From NCBI RefSeq assembly GCF_947498515.1, contig NZ_CANMKO010000001.1:62001-126000 (forward strand): 64,000 nt of DNA. Reading direction: 5' to 3'. Made by a program: the position numbers and the translations under genes. This DNA is from an uncultured Pelagimonas sp. (lineage in GTDB: Bacteria; Pseudomonadota; Alphaproteobacteria; Rhodobacterales; Rhodobacteraceae). Positions 8,364 through 17,434 of this stretch are shown piece by piece (positions within the stretch are counted from its first letter, which is position 1; each line of letters begins with the position of its first letter). The notes below the pieces were generated by a model that worked only from the letters and a program-made list of their open reading frames with translations, made no database searches and was not told the DNA's origin.

Positions 8364-10576
8364 CCTCGCCTCAGATCCTCCGCATGGCAGATCGCGCCAA
8401 AGACGCGATGTTGCGGGCCGTTCCCACCGGCACGGGCATCGGCGCTGCACGCAAATCGCGTTACTCTGACAAGGCGGAATCGCGCGCTGATATGATCTTG
8501 ATGCTGGCCAGCCGCCTTGGTGTGGACGCCCGCAAGCATGACATCCTCGAAGCTTTGGTGCGTGAGGCCGGATGTGATGACAGTTATGATGAGGTCGCGC
8601 TAAAGGCCGGGCTAGAAGCCGCTGGGTTGATCGCCGAGCTTGAAGAGCCGGACAGCTTGGTTCCAACCCTGTGGCCTGCCATTGCCTTGATGAGCAACGG
8701 TCAGACCGTCTTGGTGCTTGGTCAACAAGATGGCGGTCTAACCATCTATGACGAAAGCGGCACCGACCGTCGCTCCGAAGTGGCCATCGCCGAGTTTGGG
8801 CCATTTTTCTCGGGTCGGTTGGTTCGCGCTGAGGCTCCGGTCAAGGTTCTTTCGGAAACTCATGCCAAGTTAGACGAGAACATCCATTGGTTTTGGGGCG
8901 AATTTCGCCGCTTTTCGCGCCATTTCAGCGAAGTCGCCTTGGGGTCTTTTGTTGCCAACCTGTTGGCCGTGTCTGTGGCGCTGTTTTCGCTACAGGTTTA
9001 TGACCGGGTAATCCCGCATCAATCCGAAGCGACCCTTTGGGTCCTGGCCGCTGGTGCTGGTTTGGCGTTGTTGCTTGAGGCCTTCCTCAAGGTCGCCCGC
9101 TCGCAGTTGCTCGATGGGGCAGGGCGCCAGATCGAGTTGGGGGTGCAGAAAACCCTAATGCAACGCTTGCTGGGCATGCGCTCTGATCTCGTTGGCCGTT
9201 CACCGTCTCAGCTGTTCTCTGCGATGCGTGAATTTGGCTCGGTCCGTGAATTCTTTACCGCTTCGACGGTAGGGGCCTTGGCCGACATTCCGTTTATCTT
9301 CGTCTTTCTCGCCCTTGTCTGGTCGATCGCCGGGTCGGTTGTCTGGGTCTTGATCGCCGGGGGCATCATGATGGTGGTGCCTGGCTTCTTGATGCAAAAG
9401 AAAATGATCCGCCTTACGCAGGAAATGCAGGGCGCATCCTCCAAACAATCCCGTCTGCTCCAAGAAGTGGTGGTTGAGCTCGATACGATCAAAACCCAAC
9501 GCGCCGAAGACCGGTTTGAGCGGACATGGGAAGAGCTGACCGCTGTCCAAGCTTTGAAATCTTCCGAACAACGTAAACTTGCGGCGTCCCTGACGTTTTG
9601 GAGCCAAGGCGTTCAGCAGGCCACCTATGTCGGCGCGGTCATCACCGGGACATACCTTGTGTTTGCGGGTGAATTCACCGTCGGGTCGATCATCGCCGTT
9701 GGTATCCTGTCGTCGCGCACCCTGGCCCCTTTGACGCAGCTGTCGGGTATCATGGCGCGCTGGGGCAATGTCAAAAGCGCGCTGGACGGGTTGGACGCGA
9801 TTGCCCATGTCGATTGTGACCGCTCGACCGAACGGACCTATTTACGCCGCGAAAAACTAAACGGTGAATATGAGCTGCGCGACGCCAGCTATCACTATGA
9901 CCCCGAAGGGTCCCCCGTTCTGGATTTGCAGGCGCTCAAAATCCAACAGGGTCAGGTTTTGGCCATCCTTGGGGCCAATGGATCGGGCAAATCGACCCTG
10001 TTGAAAATGCTGACCGGGCTCTATGCGCCAACATCGGGCAAGCTTTTGATTGATGGCACCGAGATGTCGCAGATCGAACCGCGTGATTTACGCCGGACCA
10101 TTGGCTATCTGGGCCAAGACGTCCGTCTGTTTCATGGGACGCTGCGCGACAATCTCAACCTCAATATGATGGAGCGCAATGACGAACGTCTGTTCGAAGC
10201 GCTGGATTTTGCCGGGTTGGGGCAATTCGTCAAAAGCCATCCCAAGGGGCTTGATCTGGAAATCCGTGATGGTGGCGAAGGCCTTTCGGTTGGCCAACGT
10301 CAAAGCATCGGCTGGGCCCGGCTTTGGCTTCAGGATCCGGACATTTGCCTTTTGGATGAGCCGACGGCGGCCCTTGATCAAACGCTTGAAAAGACGCTGA
10401 TTTCACGGCTGGAAACATGGTTACAAGGCCGTACAGCCGTGATTGCGACACACCGGGTGCCAATCTTGTCTTTGGCATCTCGCACGATGATTTTGGCAAA
10501 TGGCCGTATGGCAATTGATGGCCCGCGCGATCAGGTTCTTGATCACCTGCGCACGGCCGGACAGGGGGCTGCATAA
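8360..10576 (+). CDS. Type I secretion ABC transporter with degenerate C39-like domain (LapB-type)
   Basis: The protein is 738 aa. Residues about 30-150 resemble a C39 peptidase fold but lack the catalytic Cys motif, as in LapB-type exporters of adhesins that carry no double-glycine leader. A six-helix membrane domain follows (about 180-460), then a nucleotide-binding domain with Walker A GANGSGKST near 537, signature LSVGQRQ, Walker B ICLLDEP and H-loop ATHR. It powers export of the adhesin across the inner membrane. I accept the TTG at 8360 because GAAGGGG lies seven bases before it and it overlaps the preceding stop. The next in-frame ATG (8384) has no ribosome binding site. The stop overlaps the HlyD start by one base (TAATG). 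Confidence 0.88.
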   Translation: MTSPQILRMADRAKDAMLRAVPTGTGIGAARKSRYSDKAESRADMILMLASRLGVDARKHDILEALVREAGCDDSYDEVALKAGLEAAGLIAELEEPDSLVPTLWPAIALMSNGQTVLVLGQQDGGLTIYDESGTDRRSEVAIAEFGPFFSGRLVRAEAPVKVLSETHAKLDENIHWFWGEFRRFSRHFSEVALGSFVANLLAVSVALFSLQVYDRVIPHQSEATLWVLAAGAGLALLLEAFLKVARSQLLDGAGRQIELGVQKTLMQRLLGMRSDLVGRSPSQLFSAMREFGSVREFFTASTVGALADIPFIFVFLALVWSIAGSVVWVLIAGGIMMVVPGFLMQKKMIRLTQEMQGASSKQSRLLQEVVVELDTIKTQRAEDRFERTWEELTAVQALKSSEQRKLAASLTFWSQGVQQATYVGAVITGTYLVFAGEFTVGSIIAVGILSSRTLAPLTQLSGIMARWGNVKSALDGLDAIAHVDCDRSTERTYLRREKLNGEYELRDASYHYDPEGSPVLDLQALKIQQGQVLAILGANGSGKSTLLKMLTGLYAPTSGKLLIDGTEMSQIEPRDLRRTIGYLGQDVRLFHGTLRDNLNLNMMERNDERLFEALDFAGLGQFVKSHPKGLDLEIRDGGEGLSVGQRQSIGWARLWLQDPDICLLDEPTAALDQTLEKTLISRLETWLQGRTAVIATHRVPILSLASRTMILANGRMAIDGPRDQVLDHLRTAGQGAA

Positions 10577-11757
10577 TGGCTGTGTCTTCGACCAATCTTG
10601 CAGCACAGCTGCAAAAGGACATGAATGGCCCGTCCATGACAATTTGGCTCTGCGCCATTTCGGTCTGGGCCTTTGTAATCTGGGCATCCTTTGCCTGGGT
10701 CGACGAAATTGTGCGTGCAGAGGGGGAGATCATCTCTTCGTCACGGCCCCAGATCATCCAAAACCTCGAAGGCGGCATTCTCTCTGAATTGCTAGTCAAA
10801 GAGGGGGATGAAGTCTTGCGCGGCGATGTGCTTGCGCGGCTGCACGGGACCCAATTCAAAAGCTCGGTTGATGACCTGAGCGACCAAATCACCGCCCTCG
10901 AGGTCCGCCGCCTGCGGCTCGAGGCCGAACTGGCGGGGGCGTCGACTTTTGACGTCCCCGCATCTTTGGCGATGCGTTCGCCGCAGATGGTCGCGTCTGA
11001 AGAAGCATTGCTTTATGCGCGCTACACAGACTTCATCAGCCGAAGTTCAGGTGCGCGCCGGGTTTTGGATCAGGCCCAGAGCGAGCTTGATTTGATGGAA
11101 AACCTTTTGGACAAAAAGGTTGTTGCTTTGATCGAAGTGACACGAGCCCGCAAAGCCCAGGCCGACGCCAAGAAGCTATATGATGAGATTGTCACGCAGA
11201 CGGAATTGAGCCGGGCCGAAGAGTATTCGGACACGCTCAAAGAGCTGGCTACACTGCAGCAAAACCTAAAGGCGTCACAGGATCAGTTGAACCGGACCGT
11301 GCTGACGTCTCCGATGCACGGCATCGTCAACAACTTGAGCGTCACCACAATTGGTGGGGTTGTCCGTCCCGGCGAAGAGATTTTGCAAATCATTCCGGTG
11401 GACGAAGAGCTGTTTGTCGAAGCGCAGGTCAAACCGGAAAACATCGCGAATATCCGTCCGGGTCAAGAGACAACGATCAAATTGACGGCCTATGATTATA
11501 CCATCTACGGGACCCTCAAAGGGCGTGTGGATGTGATCTCGGCGGATACCTACAAAGATGAACGCCGTCCGGAGACGGAGGCGCATTACAAAGTGTCAAT
11601 TCGGGTTGATATGTCGTCGATGACCGACCGTCAGGCGGCGATGGAAATTCGCCCTGGCATGTTGGCTCAGGCCGAGTTGCACACCGGTGAAAAGACGGTT
11701 TTGCAGTATCTTCTCAAGCCGTTGTATAAATCGCGTGAGGCGTTCCGGGAGCCGTAA
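10576..11757 (+). CDS. HlyD-family membrane fusion protein of the type I exporter
   Basis: This 393-aa protein has a short cytoplasmic N-terminus and one membrane segment (about 22-42). The first half-lipoyl motif is IIQNLEGGILSELLVKEGD, followed by a coiled-coil hairpin (about 100-230). The second lipoyl half has TSPMHGIVNNLSVTTIGG, and a beta-barrel domain ends the protein (VDEELFVEAQVKPENI onwards). It links the ABC ATPase to the TolC-like channel in the periplasm. It is translationally coupled to the ABC gene by TAATG and ends the exporter operon, just before a paired palindrome. Confidence 0.9.
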   Translation: MAVSSTNLAAQLQKDMNGPSMTIWLCAISVWAFVIWASFAWVDEIVRAEGEIISSSRPQIIQNLEGGILSELLVKEGDEVLRGDVLARLHGTQFKSSVDDLSDQITALEVRRLRLEAELAGASTFDVPASLAMRSPQMVASEEALLYARYTDFISRSSGARRVLDQAQSELDLMENLLDKKVVALIEVTRARKAQADAKKLYDEIVTQTELSRAEEYSDTLKELATLQQNLKASQDQLNRTVLTSPMHGIVNNLSVTTIGGVVRPGEEILQIIPVDEELFVEAQVKPENIANIRPGQETTIKLTAYDYTIYGTLKGRVDVISADTYKDERRPETEAHYKVSIRVDMSSMTDRQAAMEIRPGMLAQAELHTGEKTVLQYLLKPLYKSREAFREP

Positions 11758-11764
11758 GGCTCCC

Positions 11765-11808
11765 AAATTTCGTCGACGAAATTTGCAAAACCCGTGCACG
11801 GGTTTTGG
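11765..11808. repeat. Paired-palindrome element, copy A (bidirectional terminator-like)
   Basis: The 20-base perfect palindrome AAATTTCGTCGACGAAATTT (11765-11784), a GC linker and a second 20-base perfect palindrome, AAAACCCGTGCACGGGTTTT (11787-11806), are followed by GG. The second unit has an A run before and a T run after a GC stem, so it can act as an intrinsic terminator on both strands. It lies between the convergent hlyD-like and dtd genes. The same layout recurs at 21570. Confidence 0.85.
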
Positions 11809-11812
11809 TCGC

Positions 11813-12256
11813 TCACGCCTCGTTGTCCATCCAAATGGTCACCGGACCGTCGTTCAATAGGCTGACTTTCATATCGGCCCCAAATTGGCCTTTCGCGATG
11901 GGGAGGCCTTGGGCGGCGATCTGCTTGGCGAAGTATTCATACATCGCTTCGCCGTCCACTGGGGCCGCGGCGGATGAAAAGCCTGGGCGATTTCCACGCG
12001 ATGTATCGGCGGCAAGCGTGAACTGGCTAACAACCAATACGCTTCCGCCAATGTCTTTGACCGACCGGTTCATGCGCCCGTCATCGTCTTTGAAAACCCG
12101 CAATTTGGCAATTTTGGCGGCCAGTTTGTCGGCCTGAGCTTCGGTGTCGCCCTGCATCGCGCAGACAAGCACCAGTAGACCCGGCCCAATCTCGCCAATG
12201 GTCTCCCCGTCAACCTCAACGCGGGCTTCGGAAACCCGTTGCAACAATGCGCGCAT
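11813..12256 (-). CDS. dtd: D-aminoacyl-tRNA deacylase
   Basis: This 147-aa protein of the usual DTD length begins [17 protein letters not shown]. It contains SQFTLAAD (the SQxxLxAD active-site motif) and the C-terminal [10 protein letters not shown], where the conserved GPVT segment recognises the D-amino acid backbone. The homodimer hydrolyses D-amino acids wrongly attached to tRNA and so keeps them out of proteins. It lies 13 bases after the zinc-ribbon gene and may be cotranscribed with it. A paired palindrome follows the stop codon. Confidence 0.95.
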   Translation of the reverse strand: MRALLQRVSEARVEVDGETIGEIGPGLLVLVCAMQGDTEAQADKLAAKIAKLRVFKDDDGRMNRSVKDIGGSVLVVSQFTLAADTSRGNRPGFSSAAAPVDGEAMYEYFAKQIAAQGLPIAKGQFGADMKVSLLNDGPVTIWMDNEA

Positions 12257-12269
12257 ATCATTTGCCTTC

Positions 12270-13391
12270 TTATTGGTTCATGGCGACGACGTAGCCAATA
12301 CCGGCGGCGACCAGAAGCCCCAACACAACAGCAAAGGTGATCTTCCATGCTGACCAAGGGCGCTCGCCTTTGACCCGCCCCGTGCGCCCGTTGACAACAA
12401 ACCGGTAACTATTGCCGCGATATTTGTAGGCCGCCATCCAGACCGGCAGCAGCACGTGTTTGAAGGTCACATCAGACACATGTGTGTCGAGCCCTTGGAT
12501 GCGCTGTCGATCACCACCGATGTCGAATTTCACATCGCGGCGAATTTGGCGATCCATTATGGCGCGGGCTTCGTCAAAGCCAACATCCAGGTCAATTTGA
12601 TAACCTTCGGCCCGAAATCCAGCAAGGAATTCAGGCCGGTAAGGTTCCATAGCGCTTAAATCCCACGGCTCTAGCGCGTCGGTGTATTTCTTGGGCAAGG
12701 CTTTGGAGGCCAAAACCAACACATCGTCGAAAAAGCGCGCCACGCGTCCAGACACCGGGGTCCAGCGGATTTTTTGTACCCTTTCCTGTCGGGTTTCCCC
12801 GTCACGTGTCACGGTCCTTGTCTCGTAATAAATCGTACCGCGCTCGCCACGATAAGCGGATTTTGTATCGGCATCATAGGTCCAATAGGGCACGTAGATA
12901 CCGTTCATTTTACGTCCCTTTCGGGCGTATTCCTGCAATCCATTTGGTGCAAACCATAACCGCCCCAACCAGTCATTCATGGCGTCATGCGCGGTCTTTT
13001 CATCCAAAGCAAAGGGCAAGAGGCCCTTGGGTTTGATGTGCCTGTGTTCCCCTGTATCCGTGACCACAGGTGTCGCGCAGAACGGACATTCGGAGGCGTG
13101 TAGATCAGGGTCGAATTCTACTTCGGCGGCGCAATTGGGGCATTTCGATACGCGGGTTTCTTCCATGTCTTGCAAGGGGAGCAAGTTGTTTATCGCGGCC
13201 TTGAAATCAAGCTCGCGTATGCCGCCCTCCCAAGGGCCTGTCTCGGTGACTTGGGCGGTATGGCCGCAAAAATCACAAACCATTTGCCCAGCATCGGGGT
13301 CAAAGCGAAAATCTGCGCCGCATTGATCACAGGGAAATCGGTGTTCCTCCGTCGGTGTCTCCGGCGGTGAAGGCGCAGAAATATCAGGCAT
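12270..13391 (-). CDS. Zinc-ribbon membrane protein (TFIIB-type zinc finger domain protein, YdjG-like architecture)
   Basis: This 373-aa protein has two Cys4 zinc ribbons near the N-terminus: CDQC with CDFC, and CPNC with CPFC. A long soluble middle region includes [18 protein letters not shown] and [13 protein letters not shown]. The C-terminus has one membrane segment ([18 protein letters not shown]). Automated annotation often calls such proteins 'primosomal protein' or 'TFIIB zinc finger', but nothing here supports a replication role. The layout recalls Bacillus YdjG, which works with the SPFH protein YdjI, and an SPFH gene is the next gene upstream. I chose the ATG at 13391 (AAGAG five bases before) over an upstream GTG at 13427. 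Confidence 0.75.
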   Translation of the reverse strand: MPDISAPSPPETPTEEHRFPCDQCGADFRFDPDAGQMVCDFCGHTAQVTETGPWEGGIRELDFKAAINNLLPLQDMEETRVSKCPNCAAEVEFDPDLHASECPFCATPVVTDTGEHRHIKPKGLLPFALDEKTAHDAMNDWLGRLWFAPNGLQEYARKGRKMNGIYVPYWTYDADTKSAYRGERGTIYYETRTVTRDGETRQERVQKIRWTPVSGRVARFFDDVLVLASKALPKKYTDALEPWDLSAMEPYRPEFLAGFRAEGYQIDLDVGFDEARAIMDRQIRRDVKFDIGGDRQRIQGLDTHVSDVTFKHVLLPVWMAAYKYRGNSYRFVVNGRTGRVKGERPWSAWKITFAVVLGLLVAAGIGYVVAMNQ

Positions 13392-13777
13392 TTGAACTCT
13401 TAATCTTCGGTTAAGGATCGTTGGCACACATTACGCTCAATGCATTTGAAGTGGGAGTCCTTGATGTCAACAAAACCGAGATAGACGCAAAAGTTGCGAA
13501 AGCTTGGTTCGCGCATTCCCAATGGTAGGTAAAGTTTAGACTCGCCGTGCAATTTGAGGCGGTGCCCGAGCTCTGACCTTGCGAGTGTGTCGGAATTTCA
13601 GACTGTCCAAAAGGCGCACAGCCACGTTCACAAAGAGGCAGGGCGCATAGCTGGCATGGTCAAAGCCCGTGATATGGCACCTGCCGGTATCGAACTAGAT
13701 GGGCCTGCTTACGCTATGGCGACCGACATGCTTAAAAAGCCTTGGTAAACCTACGTAAACAAGCCCAATCTTAGGTG
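13392..13777. other. 386-base gap between SPFH and zinc-ribbon genes
   Basis: No convincing gene is visible. A plus-strand frame of 64 codons (13554-13748) lacks a ribosome binding site and resembles no family I know. On the minus strand a perfect TTGACA (13470-13465) lies about 75 bases before the zinc-ribbon start, but no good -10 box follows at normal spacing. The direct repeat GTAAAC-CTAC-GTAAAC lies near 13745-13760. The gap suggests the zinc-ribbon gene has its own promoter. Confidence 0.4.
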
Positions 13778-14884
13778 TTAGCCCATGGGCGGCGGCGGCG
13801 GGGGCATGACTGTAAAGAGTTGAGCAAGCTCCTGTACATCACCGGCCTTTTTCCATCCGTCTTGACCGGGGGTCCAGACATGGGTGTCGCGAGAGAGTTC
13901 GCCCGTGGTTGTCATGCGACCAAGATCAGCTTTGGAAAACGGGCCAGTTGTCTGTCCATTCACCGCCAAGTGCCAAACATGTTCAACAGGCGGAGGAGGA
14001 GGGGCCATTCCCGGCGCAGGTTGCTGCCCGGCTGGGACCATACCACCGGCCATTTGGTTGGCCATGTTCATGCCCATACCAGCACCAAACCCCATGCCCA
14101 TGGATTGATCCATGGCGCCACCTTGGCCCATGGCCTCGGCTGCCTTGTATTTCATATGGTCGTCAAGGTTGCCGGTGATCCCGCGCGAGGTGCGGGTGTC
14201 CATGGCTTTCTCGACTTCCGGCGGAAGCGAGATGTTTTCGATATAAAGCTCAGGCAGCTCAAGACCGTATTGCGCTATGGTGCCACTAATGGCTTGGGCA
14301 ATAAGCTTGCCAACGTCACCGGTATTTGCCGCCATATCCAGAACCGGAATGCCGGATTTGGTGATCGACTGGCTGAATTCCTGAACAATGATATTGCGAA
14401 TTTGAAAGCTGATCTCGTCCATGGTGAATTCACCATCGGTGCCAACGATCTCTTTGAGGAACAGCGCCGGATCGGCCACTTTGACCGAATAGGTGCCAAA
14501 GGCCCGGATGCGGGTCGGCCCAAATTCAGGATCACGCAACATGATCGGGTTCTTGGTGCCCCATTTCAGATCAGTGAACCGGTTGGTGTTCACAAAATAG
14601 ATTTCTGATTTGAACGGCGAATTAAACCCATGATCCCAATGCTGAAGGGATGTCATGATGGGCATGTTGTTGGTTTCCAACATATAAAGCCCGGGCGTAA
14701 AGACGTCGGCCAATTGGCCTTCGTGGATAAAGACGGCGGCCTGACCTTCACGAACGGTTAGTTTGGCCCCATATTTGATCTCATGGCCTTCGCGTTCAAA
14801 ACGATAGACCAATGTATCGCGCGTATCGTCCACCCAGTGAATAACGTCGATAAACTGGCCGGAAAGAAAATCGAAAATGCCCAT
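13778..14884 (-). CDS. SPFH-domain protein with C-terminal GYF_2 (DUF4339) domain
   Basis: This 368-aa protein starts MGIFDFLSGQFIDVIHW, typical of the YdjI/'virion core protein' branch of SPFH proteins. The SPFH region spans roughly 20-270. It is followed by a Gly/Met/Gln-rich and proline-rich linker (about 280-330), then a GYF_2 domain (WHLAVNGQTTGPFSKADL to TPGQDGWKKAGDV) and a PPPPP tail. SPFH proteins assemble on membranes. Bacillus YdjI acts with PspA in envelope stress, but no pspA is visible here. I chose the ATG at 14884, where family homology begins, over one 15 codons upstream. It sits between a zinc-ribbon membrane protein and a TelA/XpaC operon on the same strand. Confidence 0.8.
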   Translation of the reverse strand: MGIFDFLSGQFIDVIHWVDDTRDTLVYRFEREGHEIKYGAKLTVREGQAAVFIHEGQLADVFTPGLYMLETNNMPIMTSLQHWDHGFNSPFKSEIYFVNTNRFTDLKWGTKNPIMLRDPEFGPTRIRAFGTYSVKVADPALFLKEIVGTDGEFTMDEISFQIRNIIVQEFSQSITKSGIPVLDMAANTGDVGKLIAQAISGTIAQYGLELPELYIENISLPPEVEKAMDTRTSRGITGNLDDHMKYKAAEAMGQGGAMDQSMGMGFGAGMGMNMANQMAGGMVPAGQQPAPGMAPPPPPVEHVWHLAVNGQTTGPFSKADLGRMTTTGELSRDTHVWTPGQDGWKKAGDVQELAQLFTVMPPPPPPMG

Positions 14885-15227
14885 AAAACTCGGTCCCTTC
14901 TGGGTCGTTGATGAGCAAAAGATAACCATTCACGTCGTGAGTTTCTACAGTCACATGCGGAAACTCATGGGGGAAAAGGCTGATTAATGTGCCAGTTTTC
15001 CGCCTATGGCCCAGAATTTGACGCGCGATAGTCGGCGGATAGGTGGCGGAAAACAAGGGAGGGAGGCTTTTGCGTGGTCGCCGTTCGCTATAGGTGTCCG
15101 CCTCTCCAAAGTCAGAGGTACCCATATATCTAGTCGATGATAATTCAGTTGGCGAAACAGGTATGCTTGTCCCTGACCGGAGGATACTTAAAGCGAAGGT
15201 TTTGCTTTGAGCAACGGGCGCGGAGCC
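14885..15227. other. 343-base gap upstream of the SPFH gene
   Basis: This is presumably the promoter region of the SPFH gene. AAAGC and GCTTT arms with a nine-base loop (15190-15208) could end the upstream operon weakly. An overlapping 109-codon frame on the minus strand (start 15125) runs into the SPFH gene and resembles no family, so I do not call it. I see no clear promoter. Confidence 0.4.
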
Positions 15228-16205
15228 CTAGTTGACCAACGTCGCCGCACGCTCAATAACCACCGGCCGCGCCTGATCTCGCGTCATGCCGGGACGTAGG
15301 CGCGGATCATACAGGATTTTCAGCAGCATTTCATCATGCGTGGTCAGCAGGGCGAATTCGTCATCATCATTGAAAATCGACGGGCGCGCCCGCGGATCAT
15401 CGTTGCCCAACCCCAAACCTTGGGCGATTTCCTCGTGAATACAGGAACGGCGCAAGAGGTCTGGATGTTCGGACCGGATAATCGCAATGGCTTGACCATA
15501 GTCGTACCCGTTGATCGTGTCAGAAAACGCCACAACCAGACAATGGATCGAGCGCGGCAAATCATCGAACACGCGAAGCGCCGAGGGTGTCACATCGGGA
15601 ACCAATTGTTGAATCCGAGGGGCGATTTTTGAGGTGTCGTCCTCTGACATGAACAACACATGAAAGTTCGGGTCCTGCGCGCTCATTTGGATTGGGTGGC
15701 CGGTGATCCGGGCCAAACGCGCCGCGTAGGCCGCAACGCGGGCTTGGTCTTCGGCGATCTGATCTTTGGGAACGCCGGCTCCAAATTCGGTCACCATCCG
15801 GATCGGTTTGGTCCATTTCTTGACCGCGCTGGGCGTACCAGAGGACGGAGTTAACCCAGCTCCGCGTTCATATTCTTCAGCAAGCGCGATTTGTTCGAAA
15901 TTGCGGATCAACATAGTGTCGGTGAACGCCGTATCCGGGCCACCGCCATCTGTGCGCAATAAGCCGCGAACGAGAAGGTCGTTCTGCACCCGTGCGTAGT
16001 AATCCATCAACTCTTTGCTGGCCGCCGAGGGGCCAGTGGGGCGCGCAGGTTGAACAGGCGCTGGTGGAGGCGGGACCAAGCCGGTTGGTCGCACCGCCGG
16101 TGTCACAGAGGTTTTGCGTGGCGCAAGCGTTGAAGCGTCACAGCCCACAAGGGCCATGACGCCAATCAAAGCCGCCGAGGCGGCAAATGTCTTGCGCCAG
16201 CGCAA
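15228..16205 (-). CDS. DUF2927 lipoprotein, zincin-like
   Basis: This 325-aa protein has a lipoprotein signal ending ALVGC near residue 22 and a proline-rich spacer. The DUF2927 domain contains HEEIAQGLGLGND near 258-270, an HExxx motif suggestive of a metalloprotease-like fold. Activity has not been shown for this family as far as I know. The start codon is TTG, five bases after the telA stop, with no clear ribosome binding site, which suggests coupled translation. It is the last gene of the TelA/XpaC operon and would place a component on the periplasmic side. The only nearby ATG would remove most of the signal peptide. Confidence 0.72.
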   Translation of the reverse strand: MRWRKTFAASAALIGVMALVGCDASTLAPRKTSVTPAVRPTGLVPPPPAPVQPARPTGPSAASKELMDYYARVQNDLLVRGLLRTDGGGPDTAFTDTMLIRNFEQIALAEEYERGAGLTPSSGTPSAVKKWTKPIRMVTEFGAGVPKDQIAEDQARVAAYAARLARITGHPIQMSAQDPNFHVLFMSEDDTSKIAPRIQQLVPDVTPSALRVFDDLPRSIHCLVVAFSDTINGYDYGQAIAIIRSEHPDLLRRSCIHEEIAQGLGLGNDDPRARPSIFNDDDEFALLTTHDEMLLKILYDPRLRPGMTRDQARPVVIERAATLVN

Positions 16206-16210
16206 CTGGA

Positions 16211-17407
16211 TCAGGCCGGAACCGCAGTCGCAGCGTTGTCACCAACACCGTCTTTGCGCGCTTTGGCCGAGGCCAAGGTGTCGCGGAGTTCCGCTTCCAT
16301 TTTCTTGAGCTCTTCTTCGGCGGCGGCACGGCGTGCTTTGCCCTCGTCGGCGATTTGAAGGCTCTCTTGGATGGTGCCAATCAGATCGGCATTGGCCTGT
16401 TTGACCGCTTCGATGTCAAATACACCACGCTCCATCTCCTCGCGGATCATCTTGTTGCTTTCGCGCAGGTTGGATGCGTTCGAGGTCAACAATTCGTTGG
16501 TCAGGTCATTGGCTTCACGCACCGCGGCGGCAGCTTGGGCCGAGCGCTGGATGGTGACGGCCTGAGCCAGTTGGGTTTCCCAAAGCGGCACGGTGTTGAC
16601 CAAGGTCGAGTTGATTTTGGTGACCAGCGATTTGTCGTTTTCCTGAACCAAACGGATCGAAGGCAGCGATTGCATCGTGACCTGACGGGTCAGTTTTAGA
16701 TCGTGGACGCGGCGTTCCAGATCATCACGCGCGGCGCGCAAATCGCGCAATTGTTGCGCCACCATGACCTGATCGTTTTCGTCAGCCGCCTGAACCTCGG
16801 CCTCTTTGGCCGGAATGTCGACGGTATCCAAAACGTTCAGTTTTTCCTGACCTGCAGAAATATACAGTGCCAGCTCGTCATAAAATTGCAGGGTCTTTTC
16901 ATAGAGAAGATCAAGCGATTTGATGTCCTTCAAAAGCGTGTGCTCATGCTTGAGAAGGCTGTCGGTGATCTTGTCGATCTGACCCTGAACCGTTTCGAAA
17001 CGGGCGGTGAATTTGGCAAAGGGCGCGGCGCGACCCAGCAGTTTTTCCCACCATGTTTGTTTGCGACGCACGTCCAATTCGGAAACCGAAAAACCGCGAA
17101 TGGTGGTGACCATGTCACGTAGGCCGTCACCCGCGGGGCCGACGTCTTTGTTGCGCACATCGGTCAACATCGCCTGAGAAATCTCTTGCAACTCGGCCTG
17201 AGCCGCCGAGCCAAAGGATACGATCGAGTTGGTGTCACCCATGTCGATCTCATCCATACGTGTGCGAATTTCTTCGCCCACTTCTGGCGCGGCTTGGGCC
17301 AATGGCACAACGGCGTTCGCCTCACCTGGCTCTGGCAGGATCACTGCGTTGACTTCTTCGACCAAGGCCAGCGCCTCTTCGGCTTGCTTACGAACATTCT
17401 CAGACAT
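16211..17407 (-). CDS. telA: TelA-family toxic anion resistance protein
   Basis: This 398-aa, mostly helical cytoplasmic protein has the TelA signatures: LLGRAAPFAKFTARFETVQ, then long coiled coil (HEHTLLKDIKSLDLLYEKTL, LRDLRAARDDLERRVHDLKL) and SLPSIRLVQENDKSLVTKIN. The family is linked to tellurite and other stress resistance, but its biochemical action is not known. TelA and XpaC are neighbours in Bacillus (yaaN next to xpaC). Here the gene lies 27 bases after one xpaC-like gene, which supports a shared complex. A GGGGGA ribosome binding site precedes the ATG. Confidence 0.9.
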   Translation of the reverse strand: MSENVRKQAEEALALVEEVNAVILPEPGEANAVVPLAQAAPEVGEEIRTRMDEIDMGDTNSIVSFGSAAQAELQEISQAMLTDVRNKDVGPAGDGLRDMVTTIRGFSVSELDVRRKQTWWEKLLGRAAPFAKFTARFETVQGQIDKITDSLLKHEHTLLKDIKSLDLLYEKTLQFYDELALYISAGQEKLNVLDTVDIPAKEAEVQAADENDQVMVAQQLRDLRAARDDLERRVHDLKLTRQVTMQSLPSIRLVQENDKSLVTKINSTLVNTVPLWETQLAQAVTIQRSAQAAAAVREANDLTNELLTSNASNLRESNKMIREEMERGVFDIEAVKQANADLIGTIQESLQIADEGKARRAAAEEELKKMEAELRDTLASAKARKDGVGDNAATAVPA

Positions 17408-17434
17408 GGGATCCCCCGTTTTAAATTCCGCCTT

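Noticed and set aside
13554-13748. 64-codon plus-strand frame in the gap before the SPFH gene
   Set aside because: No ribosome binding site, no recognisable family, no operon partner on that strand.
14796-15125. 109-codon minus-strand frame overlapping the start of the SPFH gene
   Set aside because: Its second half is the SPFH coding region in another frame and its product resembles no family.
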